From the NCBI GenBank assembly GCA_019637815.1, contig JAHBUZ010000019.1, forward strand, positions 1 through 64,000: 64,000 nucleotides of DNA, read 5' to 3'. Below the pieces are notes generated by a model. The model searched no databases, was not told where the DNA came from, and saw only the letters and a program-made list of their open reading frames with translations. This document shows, one piece after another, positions 53,338 to 61,859 of this stretch. A program made the translations under genes and the position numbers. Source of the DNA: Chloroflexota bacterium. Its GTDB lineage: Bacteria; Chloroflexota; Limnocylindria; Limnocylindrales; CSP1-4. The stretch's first letter is position 1; the number at the start of each line of letters is the position of its first letter.

Positions 53338-55527
53338 TCACGCCGGGGCGGCCGCCACAGGATCCGTGGCCGTGGTCGCAGCGACATCCCCGGGCATGAT
53401 CCCGGGTGCCTCCGTGCCGGTCCCTCCGAGGAGGGCCATCACCGGCCGCCACGACACGGCGACCACGCCGAGCGCCGGCACCACCATGAACATGCCCACG
53501 ATGCCGGCCACCGCGCCGGCGGCAGGGATGGCGAGCAACACCACCGCCGGATGGAGCGACACGGTCCGGCCGTAGACCAGCGGGCTCACGATGTTGCCCT
53601 GGACGATGTTGAACACGATGGTCCAGATGCCCATGATCAGGACATCGAGGGGCGACCCGTAGGCGATGGCGAGCAGGAAGGCGATGCCCGTCGACAGGAA
53701 CCCGCCGAGATACGGGATGAAGCACAGGATGAAGGACAGCACCGCCACCGGCAGAGCCAGCGGGATGCCCAGGATGACCATGATCAGCCACTGGCTGGCG
53801 GCGCCCACGCCGGAGACCGCCGCGGTCCCGACCATGTAGCCACCCAGCACGCCCACCGCGCGCGAGCCCGCCGCATCGACCGCCGACCGGTGCACGTCGG
53901 GCGTCCGGCCCACGATCCGCGCCCACAGTCGGCCACCATCACGAAGCAGGAAGATCGCGAGCAGCAGACCCAGGAGCAGCACGGCGCCGACGCTGCCGAG
54001 TGCACCCGCGAACGAGAGCACCACGCGGACCTCATGGACGAGTCTGGTCGCGCCCTGGACGGCCGCCGCCACACCGAGACCCAGGCTGCCGCCGGCCGAG
54101 CCATCGGCCGACCGTGCTCCCGCCTCGATGCCGGCGCCGATCGCACCGGCCTCCGTCACGAGCGACACCGTGGCGAGCGCCAGCAGCACCATGACGAGCA
54201 GGGCGCTGCCACCCACCGCCACGACGCTCGCGCGCGTCCGGCCCCATCCCCGACGCACCAGCGCGGCGACCAGCGGGTCGAGCGTCGCCGCCACGACCAG
54301 GGCGACGACCACGGGCGTCACGACCAGGGGCATGAGGACCGCCACGAGGACCGCTACCCCGACGAGTGCCAGCACCACGAGGATGCGCCAGCCCCACTGG
54401 GCGAACCGGTCGAGCCAGGGTGGCACGATCCCCGGTAGCGGCGGTGGCGGGTCCGGCGCCACGATCGCCACGACCGCGGACGCGACCGCGATGACGACCG
54501 CGGTCACGGGCACCGCGGCCACGAGACCGACGACCCCGGCCAGCTCGTAGCCCGCGGGCAGCACGATGAGCACCAGCGCCGGATGGATGCTCACGGTCCG
54601 GCCATACACGGACGGACGGACGAGCGAGCCCATGACCGCGCCGCGGACCCCGAACAGGACGAGCAGCACCAGCGTCGTGCCCAGGCCACCGGTGGCGAAC
54701 GCGACGATGAGCACGGCTGCGGTGGACACGATGCCACCCACCACGGGCACGTACCCCGCCACGAACACGAGCAGCGACAGGGCCCCCGCGAGCGGCACGC
54801 CCAGCAGGACCAGGAACAGGTACGTGGTGGCGCCCATGAGGGCCGCGAGGATGGTGGTGCCGCGGAGATACCCGCCGATGCGCATGAGCGCGTCACTGCC
54901 CGCGCTCGTGATACGCGCCCGCTTGGGATCGCCCAGGGACTGGAACGCCCAGAGCCAGCCGCGGTCGCCATCCCGGAGCAGGAAGAAGATGAGGAACACG
55001 GAGAGGATGACGGCCGTCACGACGCTCGCGGCGGATGCGACGAGCTCGCCGATCACGTCACCCAGCAGCCTGCCGCCCAGGTCGAACGCCTCGTGCCACA
55101 GCACCCCCACGGCCGGTGGCAGGTCATGGGCCTCGATCTCCGCCTCGATGGCCGCGGCGCCCGCGCGGAGGTCATGGACCAGCGTCGCCAGATGCGGTGC
55201 GAAGGCGACCGCCAGCAGCACCAGCAACGCTGCGCCGACGAGCATCCCCACCGCCCAGACGATGAGCGCGGCTGCGGTGCGCGAGCGTCCGCGAGCACGC
55301 AGGCGGAGCACCGCAGGCGCCAGCACCGCAGCGACGACGATCGAAAGGACGATGGTCGCGCTCACGACCCACAGCTGGCGAGCACCCACGGCCAGGACCA
55401 CCAGCAACGCGACGACGACCAGGATCCGCCAGCCGAGGGCCGCCATGTTGCCGAGCCACGGCGGCACGACGGACAGGGTGTCGACGGTCCGGGGTCGCTG
55501 TGCGCCTGCGCCCCTGCTGGTCGTCAT
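53338..55527 (-). CDS. Double AI-2E-family (PerM/UPF0118) membrane transporter, two fused copies
   Basis: The start is placed at MTTSRGAGAQRP (55527), giving 729 residues, twice the usual 350. Both halves are complete AI-2E transporter domains. VPPWLGNMAALGWRILVVVA opens copy 1 at about residue 21, and VPPWLDRFAQWGWRILVVLA opens copy 2 at 368. Each half has an FFLLRDGDRGW or IFLLRDGGRLW turn, a VPVVGG or IPYLGG segment, and an ending with YGRTVSIHPALVL or YGRTVSLHPAVVL. The family exports autoinducer-2 or acts as Na+/H+ antiporter and is otherwise poorly known. It stands alone on the minus strand. Confidence 0.82.
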   Translation of the reverse strand: MTTSRGAGAQRPRTVDTLSVVPPWLGNMAALGWRILVVVALLVVLAVGARQLWVVSATIVLSIVVAAVLAPAVLRLRARGRSRTAAALIVWAVGMLVGAALLVLLAVAFAPHLATLVHDLRAGAAAIEAEIEAHDLPPAVGVLWHEAFDLGGRLLGDVIGELVASAASVVTAVILSVFLIFFLLRDGDRGWLWAFQSLGDPKRARITSAGSDALMRIGGYLRGTTILAALMGATTYLFLVLLGVPLAGALSLLVFVAGYVPVVGGIVSTAAVLIVAFATGGLGTTLVLLVLFGVRGAVMGSLVRPSVYGRTVSIHPALVLIVLPAGYELAGVVGLVAAVPVTAVVIAVASAVVAIVAPDPPPPLPGIVPPWLDRFAQWGWRILVVLALVGVAVLVAVLMPLVVTPVVVALVVAATLDPLVAALVRRGWGRTRASVVAVGGSALLVMVLLALATVSLVTEAGAIGAGIEAGARSADGSAGGSLGLGVAAAVQGATRLVHEVRVVLSFAGALGSVGAVLLLGLLLAIFLLRDGGRLWARIVGRTPDVHRSAVDAAGSRAVGVLGGYMVGTAAVSGVGAASQWLIMVILGIPLALPVAVLSFILCFIPYLGGFLSTGIAFLLAIAYGSPLDVLIMGIWTIVFNIVQGNIVSPLVYGRTVSLHPAVVLLAIPAAGAVAGIVGMFMVVPALGVVAVSWRPVMALLGGTGTEAPGIMPGDVAATTATDPVAAAPA

Positions 55528-55780
55528 GCGTGCGTCCAGTCCCCTCGCATCGGTCCGGTCGTGCCATCGCCGGTCGGGCGGTGGCCGGTCACCCACGGTG
55601 ACCCGCCGATGCTAGTGCCTTGGTCGGGCTCCGTGCCGATGAGGTCCGCAGGGATGACGACGCCACGAGCCTGCTGGCCCGTGGCGTGGATGGCTGTCAG
55701 GAGAGCACCGCACAAGACCGCGCGGGCCGATGCGAGCGGCGCTGGTGCCGGCCGCCCGTGGGCCACCGGCACTGCGGCGG

Positions 55781-56785
55781 TCAGCCGGCGGCGACCGGCG
55801 TGGGGGTGGCTCCGGAGACCTTCGGCAGCACGTCCTGCGCGAGGGTCTGGATCTGCTCCAGCCAGTCGGGGAAGCGCATCCGGAAGTCGAAGATGAGGAG
55901 GTCGGCGCCCAGCTCCGCGTAGCGCGCCACACCCGCCGCGACGTCATCGGCGGTGCCCGCGAGGATGGAGCCGTCGATCTGCTCGATGCTCGTGAACTCG
56001 CCGCCCTCCGGTCGCAGCCAGAACTTCTGGGCGTTCGCGTTCTTGATGAGGCCCGGCACGTTGAGCCCCGCGAGCGCCTGCTCCCGGGTGGACGCGATGC
56101 TGGTGACCGGCACGGCGCCCGTCATGATCATGGGCTTGCCCTGCTCGGCGGTCATCTCGCGGATCTTGGCGACCCGCGCCTCGAACGTGGGGAACGTGAT
56201 GCGGCCGGGCAGCCAGCCCTCGCAGAAGTCGACCGCGAGACGCGCCGAGGCGGGCGTCGCGCCGCCCCACCACACGGGCACCGGGTACAGCGGCTGGGGC
56301 TTGAGGTCCACGTCGTCGAAGTCGTAGAGGTCGCTGTGCCACTCGACGCTCTCGCCGGTCCACAGGCGCCGCGCGATCTGGACCTGCTCCTTCATCATCT
56401 CGGGCCGCTTGATGTCACCCTGACCGATGACGTCGAACTCGTGCTGGAAGTTGCCGGCACCGATGCCCAGGTCGAAGCGCCGACGGGTCATCCAGGACAT
56501 CGAGGCCACGGTGTAGGCCATCAGGATGGGATGACGGAACGGGATGATGGTCGCCGCACCGAGACCGATCGAGTCGGTCACGCCCGCGAGGTACGTGAGC
56601 GTCACGAAGGGCTCGATGAAGGTCCGGTCGGTGCCCTCCATCCCGTGCGGATGGAACACCAGGTGGTCGCGGACCCAGATGGAGTCGAAGCCCAGGCGCT
56701 CGGCGAGACGCACGCCCTCGATGAGCAGGTCCTGATCGGCTTCCTCGCCGAAGTGCGGCAGCAGCAACCCGTATCGCATGCCCAT
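55781..56785 (-). CDS. LLM-class flavin or F420-dependent oxidoreductase (set B)
   Basis: The start is MGMRYGLLLPHFG (56785), behind GGAGG, giving 334 residues; a start 6 bases later is possible. Family segments are GFDSIWVRDHLVFHPHGMEG, GLGAATIIPFRHPILMAYTV, FDLGIGAGNFQHEFDVIGQG and VWWGGATPASARLAVDFCEG. It shares order and many residues with the LLM gene at 19.4 kb. It likely uses FMN or F420 to oxidise an organic substrate, possibly opening a ring as RutA does with uracil. A dihydroorotase-like gene lies 52 bases upstream and a hydrolase gene before that, all on one strand. Confidence 0.87.
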   Translation of the reverse strand: MGMRYGLLLPHFGEEADQDLLIEGVRLAERLGFDSIWVRDHLVFHPHGMEGTDRTFIEPFVTLTYLAGVTDSIGLGAATIIPFRHPILMAYTVASMSWMTRRRFDLGIGAGNFQHEFDVIGQGDIKRPEMMKEQVQIARRLWTGESVEWHSDLYDFDDVDLKPQPLYPVPVWWGGATPASARLAVDFCEGWLPGRITFPTFEARVAKIREMTAEQGKPMIMTGAVPVTSIASTREQALAGLNVPGLIKNANAQKFWLRPEGGEFTSIEQIDGSILAGTADDVAAGVARYAELGADLLIFDFRMRFPDWLEQIQTLAQDVLPKVSGATPTPVAAG

Positions 56786-56837
56786 GTGCGCCTGTCCTCC
56801 GTGTGTCGCCCGCGTGGGTGTCGTCGTATGGAGCGGG

Positions 56838-58211
56838 TCAGCGCTCGGGGACGGCCTGGCGGCCCCAGCCCTGTGACCCGGTGACCTGGCCGTCCTCGTA
56901 GACCACCGCACCCCGGACGAGCGTCCGGTCGATGGCGCCACGCACGGTGCGACCCGCGTACGGGGTCCAGCCGATGCGTGACAGGACGACGTCGTCGGTG
57001 ATGGTCCATTCGCGGTCCAGGTCCGCGATCGCGATGTCCGCGTCATAGCCGACCTCGATACGGCCCTTGTGGCGCAGCGCGAACACGCGCGCCGGGTCGG
57101 TCGCGGTGGCACCCACGACCCGCTCGAGGCTGATATGGCCGTGATGTGCCGCATCGAGCAGCATCGGCACGTAGAACTGTGCGGCCGGCGTGCCCGTGTG
57201 GGCCTTCCAGCCGTCCGTCCAGCCGGGCTCCTTCTCCTCGCGCGTGTGCGGACCGTGGTCCGTCGAGACGAGGTCGATGGTGCCGTCGCGGAGGGCCTGC
57301 CACAGCGGCTCGGTGTTCTCCTCGGGCACCCAGTAGGACAGCGCGTAGGAGCCCAGGCGCTCGATGTTCGCCCAGTCGTTGCCGAGGAGCACCGCCCACG
57401 GGTTCATCTCCGCGGAAACGTGCTGACCGCGGTCCTTGGCAGCGCGCAGCTGGTCCACGACCCCCTTCGTCTGGGTGTGCAGCAGATGGAGCTGGGTGCC
57501 CGTGGCCTGCTGGAGCCGCAGCAGCAGCGCCGCCGCGGTGTCCCAGATGATGCCGTCGTAGGCAGCATAGGCCTTGGCATAGGCGCGGAAGTCGCGCTCG
57601 CCACGGTCCCAGAAGCCGTGCTCGATGTGGTCCATCAGCTCCTGGTCGTGGGGATGGACCATGAGCGGCACGCCGGTCGGCGCGACCGTCTCGAAGATCT
57701 CCAGCAGCTTGCCGTGATGGTGCACGCCGATGCCCGGCATGTGGGGGTACGAGCGGCCCGTGTCCACGACCATGAACACCTTGAACGCCGCGATGCCCAT
57801 GGTGGCGAGCTCCGGGATCGTCTCGGGCACCGTGCCCGCCGGGTTGACGTTCCAGTCGACGATGGCCTTGGCGCGATACAGCTCGAACATGGCGGCGAGC
57901 CGCTCGGGCGTGTTGGGAGGCGGGTCCACGTTGGGCATCGCGAAGGACGTGGTCACACCACCCGCGGCGCACGCGGCGGTGGCCGTGACGATGTCCTCCT
58001 TGTGGGTGTAGCCCGGCTCGCGATGGTGCGAGTGGACATCGATGGCGCCCGGCAGCAGGTGACGGCCCGTGGCGTCGATGGTGCGGCTCGCCTGGAGCTC
58101 CGTGCCCGGCGTCACGACCGCCGCGATCCGGCCGTCCGTGATCGCGACATCCGCCGCCACGCGTCCCTCGGGCGACACCACGGTGCCGCCACGGATGACC
58201 AGATCGAACAT
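56838..58211 (-). CDS. Dihydroorotase/allantoinase/hydantoinase-like cyclic amidohydrolase
   Basis: The start is taken as ATG 58211, giving 457 residues; a GTG six bases upstream overlapping the previous stop is an alternative. It has the cyclic-amidase layout: LVIRGGTVVSPEGRVAADVA, PGAIDVHSHHREPGYTHKED (HxH), GIAAFKVFMVVD with the probable carboxylated Lys, VPLMVHPHDQEL, TQLHLLHTQT and LVSTDHGPHTREEKEPGW with the catalytic Asp. These enzymes open dihydroorotate, allantoin, hydantoins or dihydropyrimidines. The neighbours (LLM oxidoreductase, alpha/beta hydrolase) suggest a ring-opening route for an N-heterocycle. Confidence 0.87.
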   Translation of the reverse strand: MFDLVIRGGTVVSPEGRVAADVAITDGRIAAVVTPGTELQASRTIDATGRHLLPGAIDVHSHHREPGYTHKEDIVTATAACAAGGVTTSFAMPNVDPPPNTPERLAAMFELYRAKAIVDWNVNPAGTVPETIPELATMGIAAFKVFMVVDTGRSYPHMPGIGVHHHGKLLEIFETVAPTGVPLMVHPHDQELMDHIEHGFWDRGERDFRAYAKAYAAYDGIIWDTAAALLLRLQQATGTQLHLLHTQTKGVVDQLRAAKDRGQHVSAEMNPWAVLLGNDWANIERLGSYALSYWVPEENTEPLWQALRDGTIDLVSTDHGPHTREEKEPGWTDGWKAHTGTPAAQFYVPMLLDAAHHGHISLERVVGATATDPARVFALRHKGRIEVGYDADIAIADLDREWTITDDVVLSRIGWTPYAGRTVRGAIDRTLVRGAVVYEDGQVTGSQGWGRQAVPER

Positions 58212-58213
58212 GC

Positions 58214-59176
58214 TCACGCTGCTCCCCCCTGTGCCTCGGCCGGCCGGCTCAGGTAGCTGACGCCGGTGTCGAGCGCGGTCTCCTCGAGCACCACCTCGCC
58301 ACCCACGAGATACCGCTGGAACCACTCCACGATGCGCGGGTTGACGATATCCCGGTACTGGGCGTAGGCCGCATAGTGGGTGGTGCCGGTCTGGACCAGC
58401 AGCCGGCGGGGGCCGGTCGCGCGGTCGTACAGGGCGCGCGCGTGGTCCTCCGGCGTGACCGCGTCCCCCTCGACCGAGATGAGCATGAGCGCGCGTGCCC
58501 GGTCCACGACATCGATGGGTCGATACGCCATGATCGCGTCCGCCGAGTGGAGCGCCACCTGTGCAGGGACGCGACCGTCCACGTCGCTCTTGACGCTGGT
58601 CGTCTTGCGCTCCGGGGTCGGCACCATGATGCCGTCGCGGGGCGATACCAGGGTGGGCTCGCCGGTCGCGGCATAGCGCTCGCGCGCTTCGCGTACCGCA
58701 GCGAGGAACTCCAGCCACTCATGCTCGCGACGCATCCGATGCAGCCAGTCGCGACCATCCGAGACGGGCACCTGGGCGACCGTGACGAGCACCCGCTCAT
58801 CGAGCCCCGCGACCATGACCGCGTTGCCGCCACCCGTCCCACCGGAGCCGAACAGACCCAACCGACGGGGGTCGACCTCGGGGCGGGTCTGGAGGTAGTC
58901 GAGGCCCGCTCGGATGTCCGAGACCTGGGCCATCGGGTCGAGGAACGTCGCGTCACCCTCGGAGTCACCGAAGCCGCGATAATCGAGCGTCAGCACGACG
59001 AATCCGGCCGCCGTGAGCGCTTCCTGATACGGCTGGTACAGCTTCGCGTCGCGGAGGCCCAGCCAGCCAGGCCCCTGGACGATGCCGGGTGCCGCCCGCA
59101 CCTCGGGATCCGGGAGGAGGACGGTCCCGGCGAGGCGACACCCGGCGTTGAAGACAGAGACCTGTTCGGTACGCAT
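58214..59176 (-). CDS. Alpha/beta hydrolase of the acylaminoacyl-peptidase-like type (set B), unusual nucleophile elbow
   Basis: The 320-residue product is a paralogue of the hydrolase at 18.4 kb. They share TLDYRGFGDSEGDATFLDPM, the lid EWLEFLAAVREARE and VPTPERKTTSVK, and the late His in GTTHYAAYAQYRDI. The nucleophile elbow, GVSFGGGHA in the relative, reads GSGGTGGGNA here, with one inserted residue and no Ser in the usual spot, so the nucleophile may be a shifted Ser or Thr, or activity may be lost. Its stop overlaps the next amidase's upstream GTG. The promoter region has a TTGTATAC motif. Confidence 0.8.
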   Translation of the reverse strand: MRTEQVSVFNAGCRLAGTVLLPDPEVRAAPGIVQGPGWLGLRDAKLYQPYQEALTAAGFVVLTLDYRGFGDSEGDATFLDPMAQVSDIRAGLDYLQTRPEVDPRRLGLFGSGGTGGGNAVMVAGLDERVLVTVAQVPVSDGRDWLHRMRREHEWLEFLAAVREARERYAATGEPTLVSPRDGIMVPTPERKTTSVKSDVDGRVPAQVALHSADAIMAYRPIDVVDRARALMLISVEGDAVTPEDHARALYDRATGPRRLLVQTGTTHYAAYAQYRDIVNPRIVEWFQRYLVGGEVVLEETALDTGVSYLSRPAEAQGGAA

Positions 59177-59205
59177 CGCCGGAACTGTAGCCTATCTGGA
59201 CGGTT

Positions 59206-59213
59206 TTGTATAC
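59206..59213. promoter_or_regulatory. Candidate operator upstream of set B hydrolase
   Basis: TTGTATAC at 59206-59213, with palindromic core GTATAC at 59208-59213, lies 30 bases before the hydrolase start and 70 bases from the end of the ABC ATPase gene. It fits the shared motif best in its GTATAC form, like CGTATACG at 31.16 kb. Confidence 0.4.
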
Positions 59214-59271
59214 GAGAATCTGGGTCGTGGCACCGATCCGGCAGCCTCGTCCAGCGCCATCGATGCCCGGT

Positions 59272-60462
59272 TCAGGCGGCTGCCGCGCCCGCCGCGGGAC
59301 CGCCATCCGCGCCAGCGGCGCTGCGCATGCCGAACCGCTCGTGGATGACCGAGAGGTCCTCCCGCCGGAGCTCGACGAGCACCCGGTCACCCTGGCTGGG
59401 CGGCGCTGACGGGTGCATCCGGGCGGACACGACGCCCTCGACGAGCCGGACGCGGACCTCCACCGTGTCGCCCATGTACACGACCTCGTCGACATGCCCG
59501 GTCACGGAACCGGCGGGCGGTGCCGCCTCCACGGCGATGGGCCGGAGCCAGACGTTCTCGGGCCGGACGGAGAGCGTCGCGGCCTCGCCCTCCGCCATCC
59601 CGTCGGGGACGTCCGCCTCCACGACACCGTCGGCGAGGCGCAGCCGCATCGCACCCGTCTCGGCCAGCCCGACGGCCACGACGTCGAGGAAGTTCGCGGT
59701 GCCCACGAACCCGGCCACGAACCGCGTCGCGGGGTGGGCGTAGATCGACCGCGCATCCCCCTCCTGGACGATGCGGCCGCCATCCATGACCGCGATGCGG
59801 TCGGACATCGAGAGGGCCTCCACCTGGTCGTGGGTCACGTACAGGGTGGTGATGCCGACCTGGCGCTGGAGATCCCGGATCTCGGCACGCATCCGGTCGC
59901 GGAGCCGCGCGTCGAGGTTCGACAGCGGTTCGTCCAGCAGCAGCACGCGTGGCCGACGGATGAGCGCCCTCGCGAGCGCGAGCCGCTGTTGCTGCCCGCC
60001 CGACAGCTGGGTCGCCGACCGGCCCGCGTAGTCGGAGAGACCGACGATGGCGAGCACCTCGTCCACCCGCCGACGGAGCTCATCCCGACCCACCTTCGCA
60101 CCGCCCACGCGGAGCGGGAAGGCCGCGTTCTCGAAGACGGTCATGTGGGGCCAGATGGCGTAGCTCTGGAAGACCATGCCGATATCGCGGCGCTCCGGCG
60201 GCAGGGCCTGCGAGCCATCGGCGACGACCGTGCCACCGAGCGAGATGCTGCCCTGGTCGGGCCGCTCGAGCCCCGCGACGCAGCGCAGGGTCGTGGTCTT
60301 GCCGCAGCCCGACGGGCCCAGCAGCGAGTAGAAATGGCCCTCGGTCACCTGGAACGACACGCCGTCCACGGCGCGATGCAGGCCCGTTGCGACCGGATAG
60401 TCCTTGACGAGACCCTCGACGACCAGCCCTGGTCGCGGGCCCGCAGCTGTGGATGTCTGCAC
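59272..60462 (-). CDS. ABC transporter ATP-binding protein, Fe3+/polyamine (FbpC/PotA) type
   Basis: The 396-residue product has Walker A LLGPSGCGKTTTL, Q-loop MVFQSYAIWPHMTVFEN, signature TQLSGGQQQRLALARAL, Walker B VLLLDEPLSNLDARLR and switch VTHDQVEALSM. After residue 240 there is a TOBE regulatory domain (LSVRPENVWLRPI, GHVDEVVYMGDTVEVRVRL). Length and TOBE domain fit ferric, spermidine or phosphonate importers. It is divergent from a binding-protein gene and completes an importer with the fused permease at 61.9 kb. Confidence 0.9.
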   Translation of the reverse strand: MQTSTAAGPRPGLVVEGLVKDYPVATGLHRAVDGVSFQVTEGHFYSLLGPSGCGKTTTLRCVAGLERPDQGSISLGGTVVADGSQALPPERRDIGMVFQSYAIWPHMTVFENAAFPLRVGGAKVGRDELRRRVDEVLAIVGLSDYAGRSATQLSGGQQQRLALARALIRRPRVLLLDEPLSNLDARLRDRMRAEIRDLQRQVGITTLYVTHDQVEALSMSDRIAVMDGGRIVQEGDARSIYAHPATRFVAGFVGTANFLDVVAVGLAETGAMRLRLADGVVEADVPDGMAEGEAATLSVRPENVWLRPIAVEAAPPAGSVTGHVDEVVYMGDTVEVRVRLVEGVVSARMHPSAPPSQGDRVLVELRREDLSVIHERFGMRSAAGADGGPAAGAAAA

Positions 60463-60473
60463 GACGCCCTCTC

Positions 60474-60481
60474 TTGTACCC
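60474..60481. promoter_or_regulatory. Candidate operator in the divergent promoter of the third importer
   Basis: TTGTACCC at 60474-60481 is followed by GATCAC. It matches TTGTATCCGATCA at 49.09 kb in 12 of 13 bases, counting the following bases. It lies 12 bases upstream of the ATPase start, suggesting control of that gene and perhaps of the divergent binding-protein gene. Confidence 0.4.
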
Positions 60482-60498
60482 GATCACTCGGAAACTGC

Positions 60499-60527
60499 TT
60501 GACAGTAGCCTAGCCAGCGCATACCGT
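60499..60527 (+). promoter_or_regulatory. Probable promoter for the third importer's binding protein
   Basis: TTGACA at 60499-60504 is a perfect -35 box. Seventeen bases later TACCGT (60522-60527) shares only three positions with TATAAT. The start codon is 110 bases downstream. The -35 match is strong evidence in such GC-rich DNA, but the -10 is weak. Confidence 0.45.
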
Positions 60528-60637
60528 CCGCGGCAAGCGGCAACATCGTTGCAGTGATCGCAATCGATCGCAAGAGGCGTTGGTACTCGCCGACGCCAGC
60601 CGCGGAGACGTCCAGGGTCGACACCGGAGGAGGTTCG

Positions 60638-61783
60638 ATGGGTCACCGAACAGCACGCCTCGGCGCGGGTCTCGTCAGCACGGCCGCGCTCGTGCTCGCC
60701 AGCGCAGGGCTGGTCACGGCACAGTCCGCAGCCGATGCCACGGAGGCGCCCGTGTGCGACGCCGTCCCGGTCGGCATCGTCACGCGCTGCGAGAACTTCT
60801 ACACCGACTACTGGCCCGCGGTGAACGCGGCCCTCGACCAGCTCCACCAGGAGGCGCTCGCCACCAACGGTGGCCAGGTCGTCATCTGGGACTGGTACGA
60901 GCTGAGCCCCGACGTCATCAACGCCTTCACGACGCGGTTCCCGGGTCTCACCATCAAGACCCAGGGCTTCCAGCAGAACCTGTCCTCCTCGATCATCACC
61001 GCCCAGCAGACCGGCACCGAGAACACGGACTACCTGTCGGGGTCGCTCACGAGCGCCACGCCGCTGTACGACTCGGGCCTGTTCGAGCAGGTGGACTGGA
61101 CCCAGTACGGCATCCCCGCGGAGTGGCTCACGGTGGGCCCCGCGGAGCTCCTGCCGGACAGCCTCAACAGCTGGCTGCTCAACTACAACACGAGCAAGGT
61201 CACCGAGGTCCCGTCCGCGCTGACGGACTTCCTGGACGCCTCGTTCAAGGATCAGCTCGCGATGGCCAGCTGGAACGGCCAGTTCTTCACGGGCTATGGC
61301 ATGGCCAACGGCAAGGACGCGATGCAGCAGCTCATCGCTGACCTCAAGGGCGGCAACCTGACGCTCACCGACAACCCGGGTGACCTGTTGTCCACGGGTG
61401 ACAAGCCGATCACCTTCGCCGGGCAGCTGTTCAACCCCAATCCGGACCTGGCCGTCGCCCCGATCACCGATGGCGGCGTCTGGATCCAGTTCGGCGGTGT
61501 CAACGCCGAGGGCAAGAACAAGCCGGGTGCCACGCTCTACGCGATCTGGAACGCCTACGATCCGGACTGGATCACGGCACGCCTGACCACCGAGGACCTC
61601 AACACGTCCGCGGTCCCCTTCCCGGGTCTGCCGACCGACGTGCTCGGCCAGGCGACGGGTCTCGCGAAGGTCAACGCGGACGCGATGTACGAGCAGGCGA
61701 CCATCGGTCAGTGGGAGACGCAGGACACCCGCGACCAGTGGAACGAGATGATCTCGGCCGCTGACGAGATCATGTACCAGTAA
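60638..61783 (+). CDS. ABC transporter substrate-binding protein, Fe3+/polyamine type
   Basis: The start is ATG at 60638 behind GGAGGAGG, giving 381 residues. A Sec signal peptide (LGAGLVSTAALVLASAGLVTA) leads into an extracellular solute-binding family 1/8 fold: QVVIWDWYELSPDVINAFTT, FPGLTIKTQGFQQNLSSSII, TDYLSGSLTSATPLYDSGLF, LLNYNTSKVTEVPSALTDFL and GGVNAEGKNKPGATLYAIWN. Aromatic-rich segments suggest an organic ligand rather than free iron. It is transcribed toward the fused permease, separated by a strong hairpin. Confidence 0.85.
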   Translation: MGHRTARLGAGLVSTAALVLASAGLVTAQSAADATEAPVCDAVPVGIVTRCENFYTDYWPAVNAALDQLHQEALATNGGQVVIWDWYELSPDVINAFTTRFPGLTIKTQGFQQNLSSSIITAQQTGTENTDYLSGSLTSATPLYDSGLFEQVDWTQYGIPAEWLTVGPAELLPDSLNSWLLNYNTSKVTEVPSALTDFLDASFKDQLAMASWNGQFFTGYGMANGKDAMQQLIADLKGGNLTLTDNPGDLLSTGDKPITFAGQLFNPNPDLAVAPITDGGVWIQFGGVNAEGKNKPGATLYAIWNAYDPDWITARLTTEDLNTSAVPFPGLPTDVLGQATGLAKVNADAMYEQATIGQWETQDTRDQWNEMISAADEIMYQ

Positions 61784-61805
61784 GGTCCGATCGGACGATC
61801 GGCTC

Positions 61806-61836
61806 GACGGGCGTCGGCGACCAGCCGGCGCCCGTC
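61806..61836 (+). terminator. Hairpin between binding-protein and permease genes
   Basis: ACGGGCGTCGGC (61807-61818) pairs with GCCGGCGCCCGT (61824-61835), 11 of 12 Watson-Crick with one G-T pair, loop of 5, extended by one G-C. No T-run follows. As in other importers this hairpin would lower permease output relative to the binding protein or protect the upstream mRNA. Confidence 0.6.
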
Positions 61837-61859
61837 CCTGGTTCCGGAGGAGCGACTCG

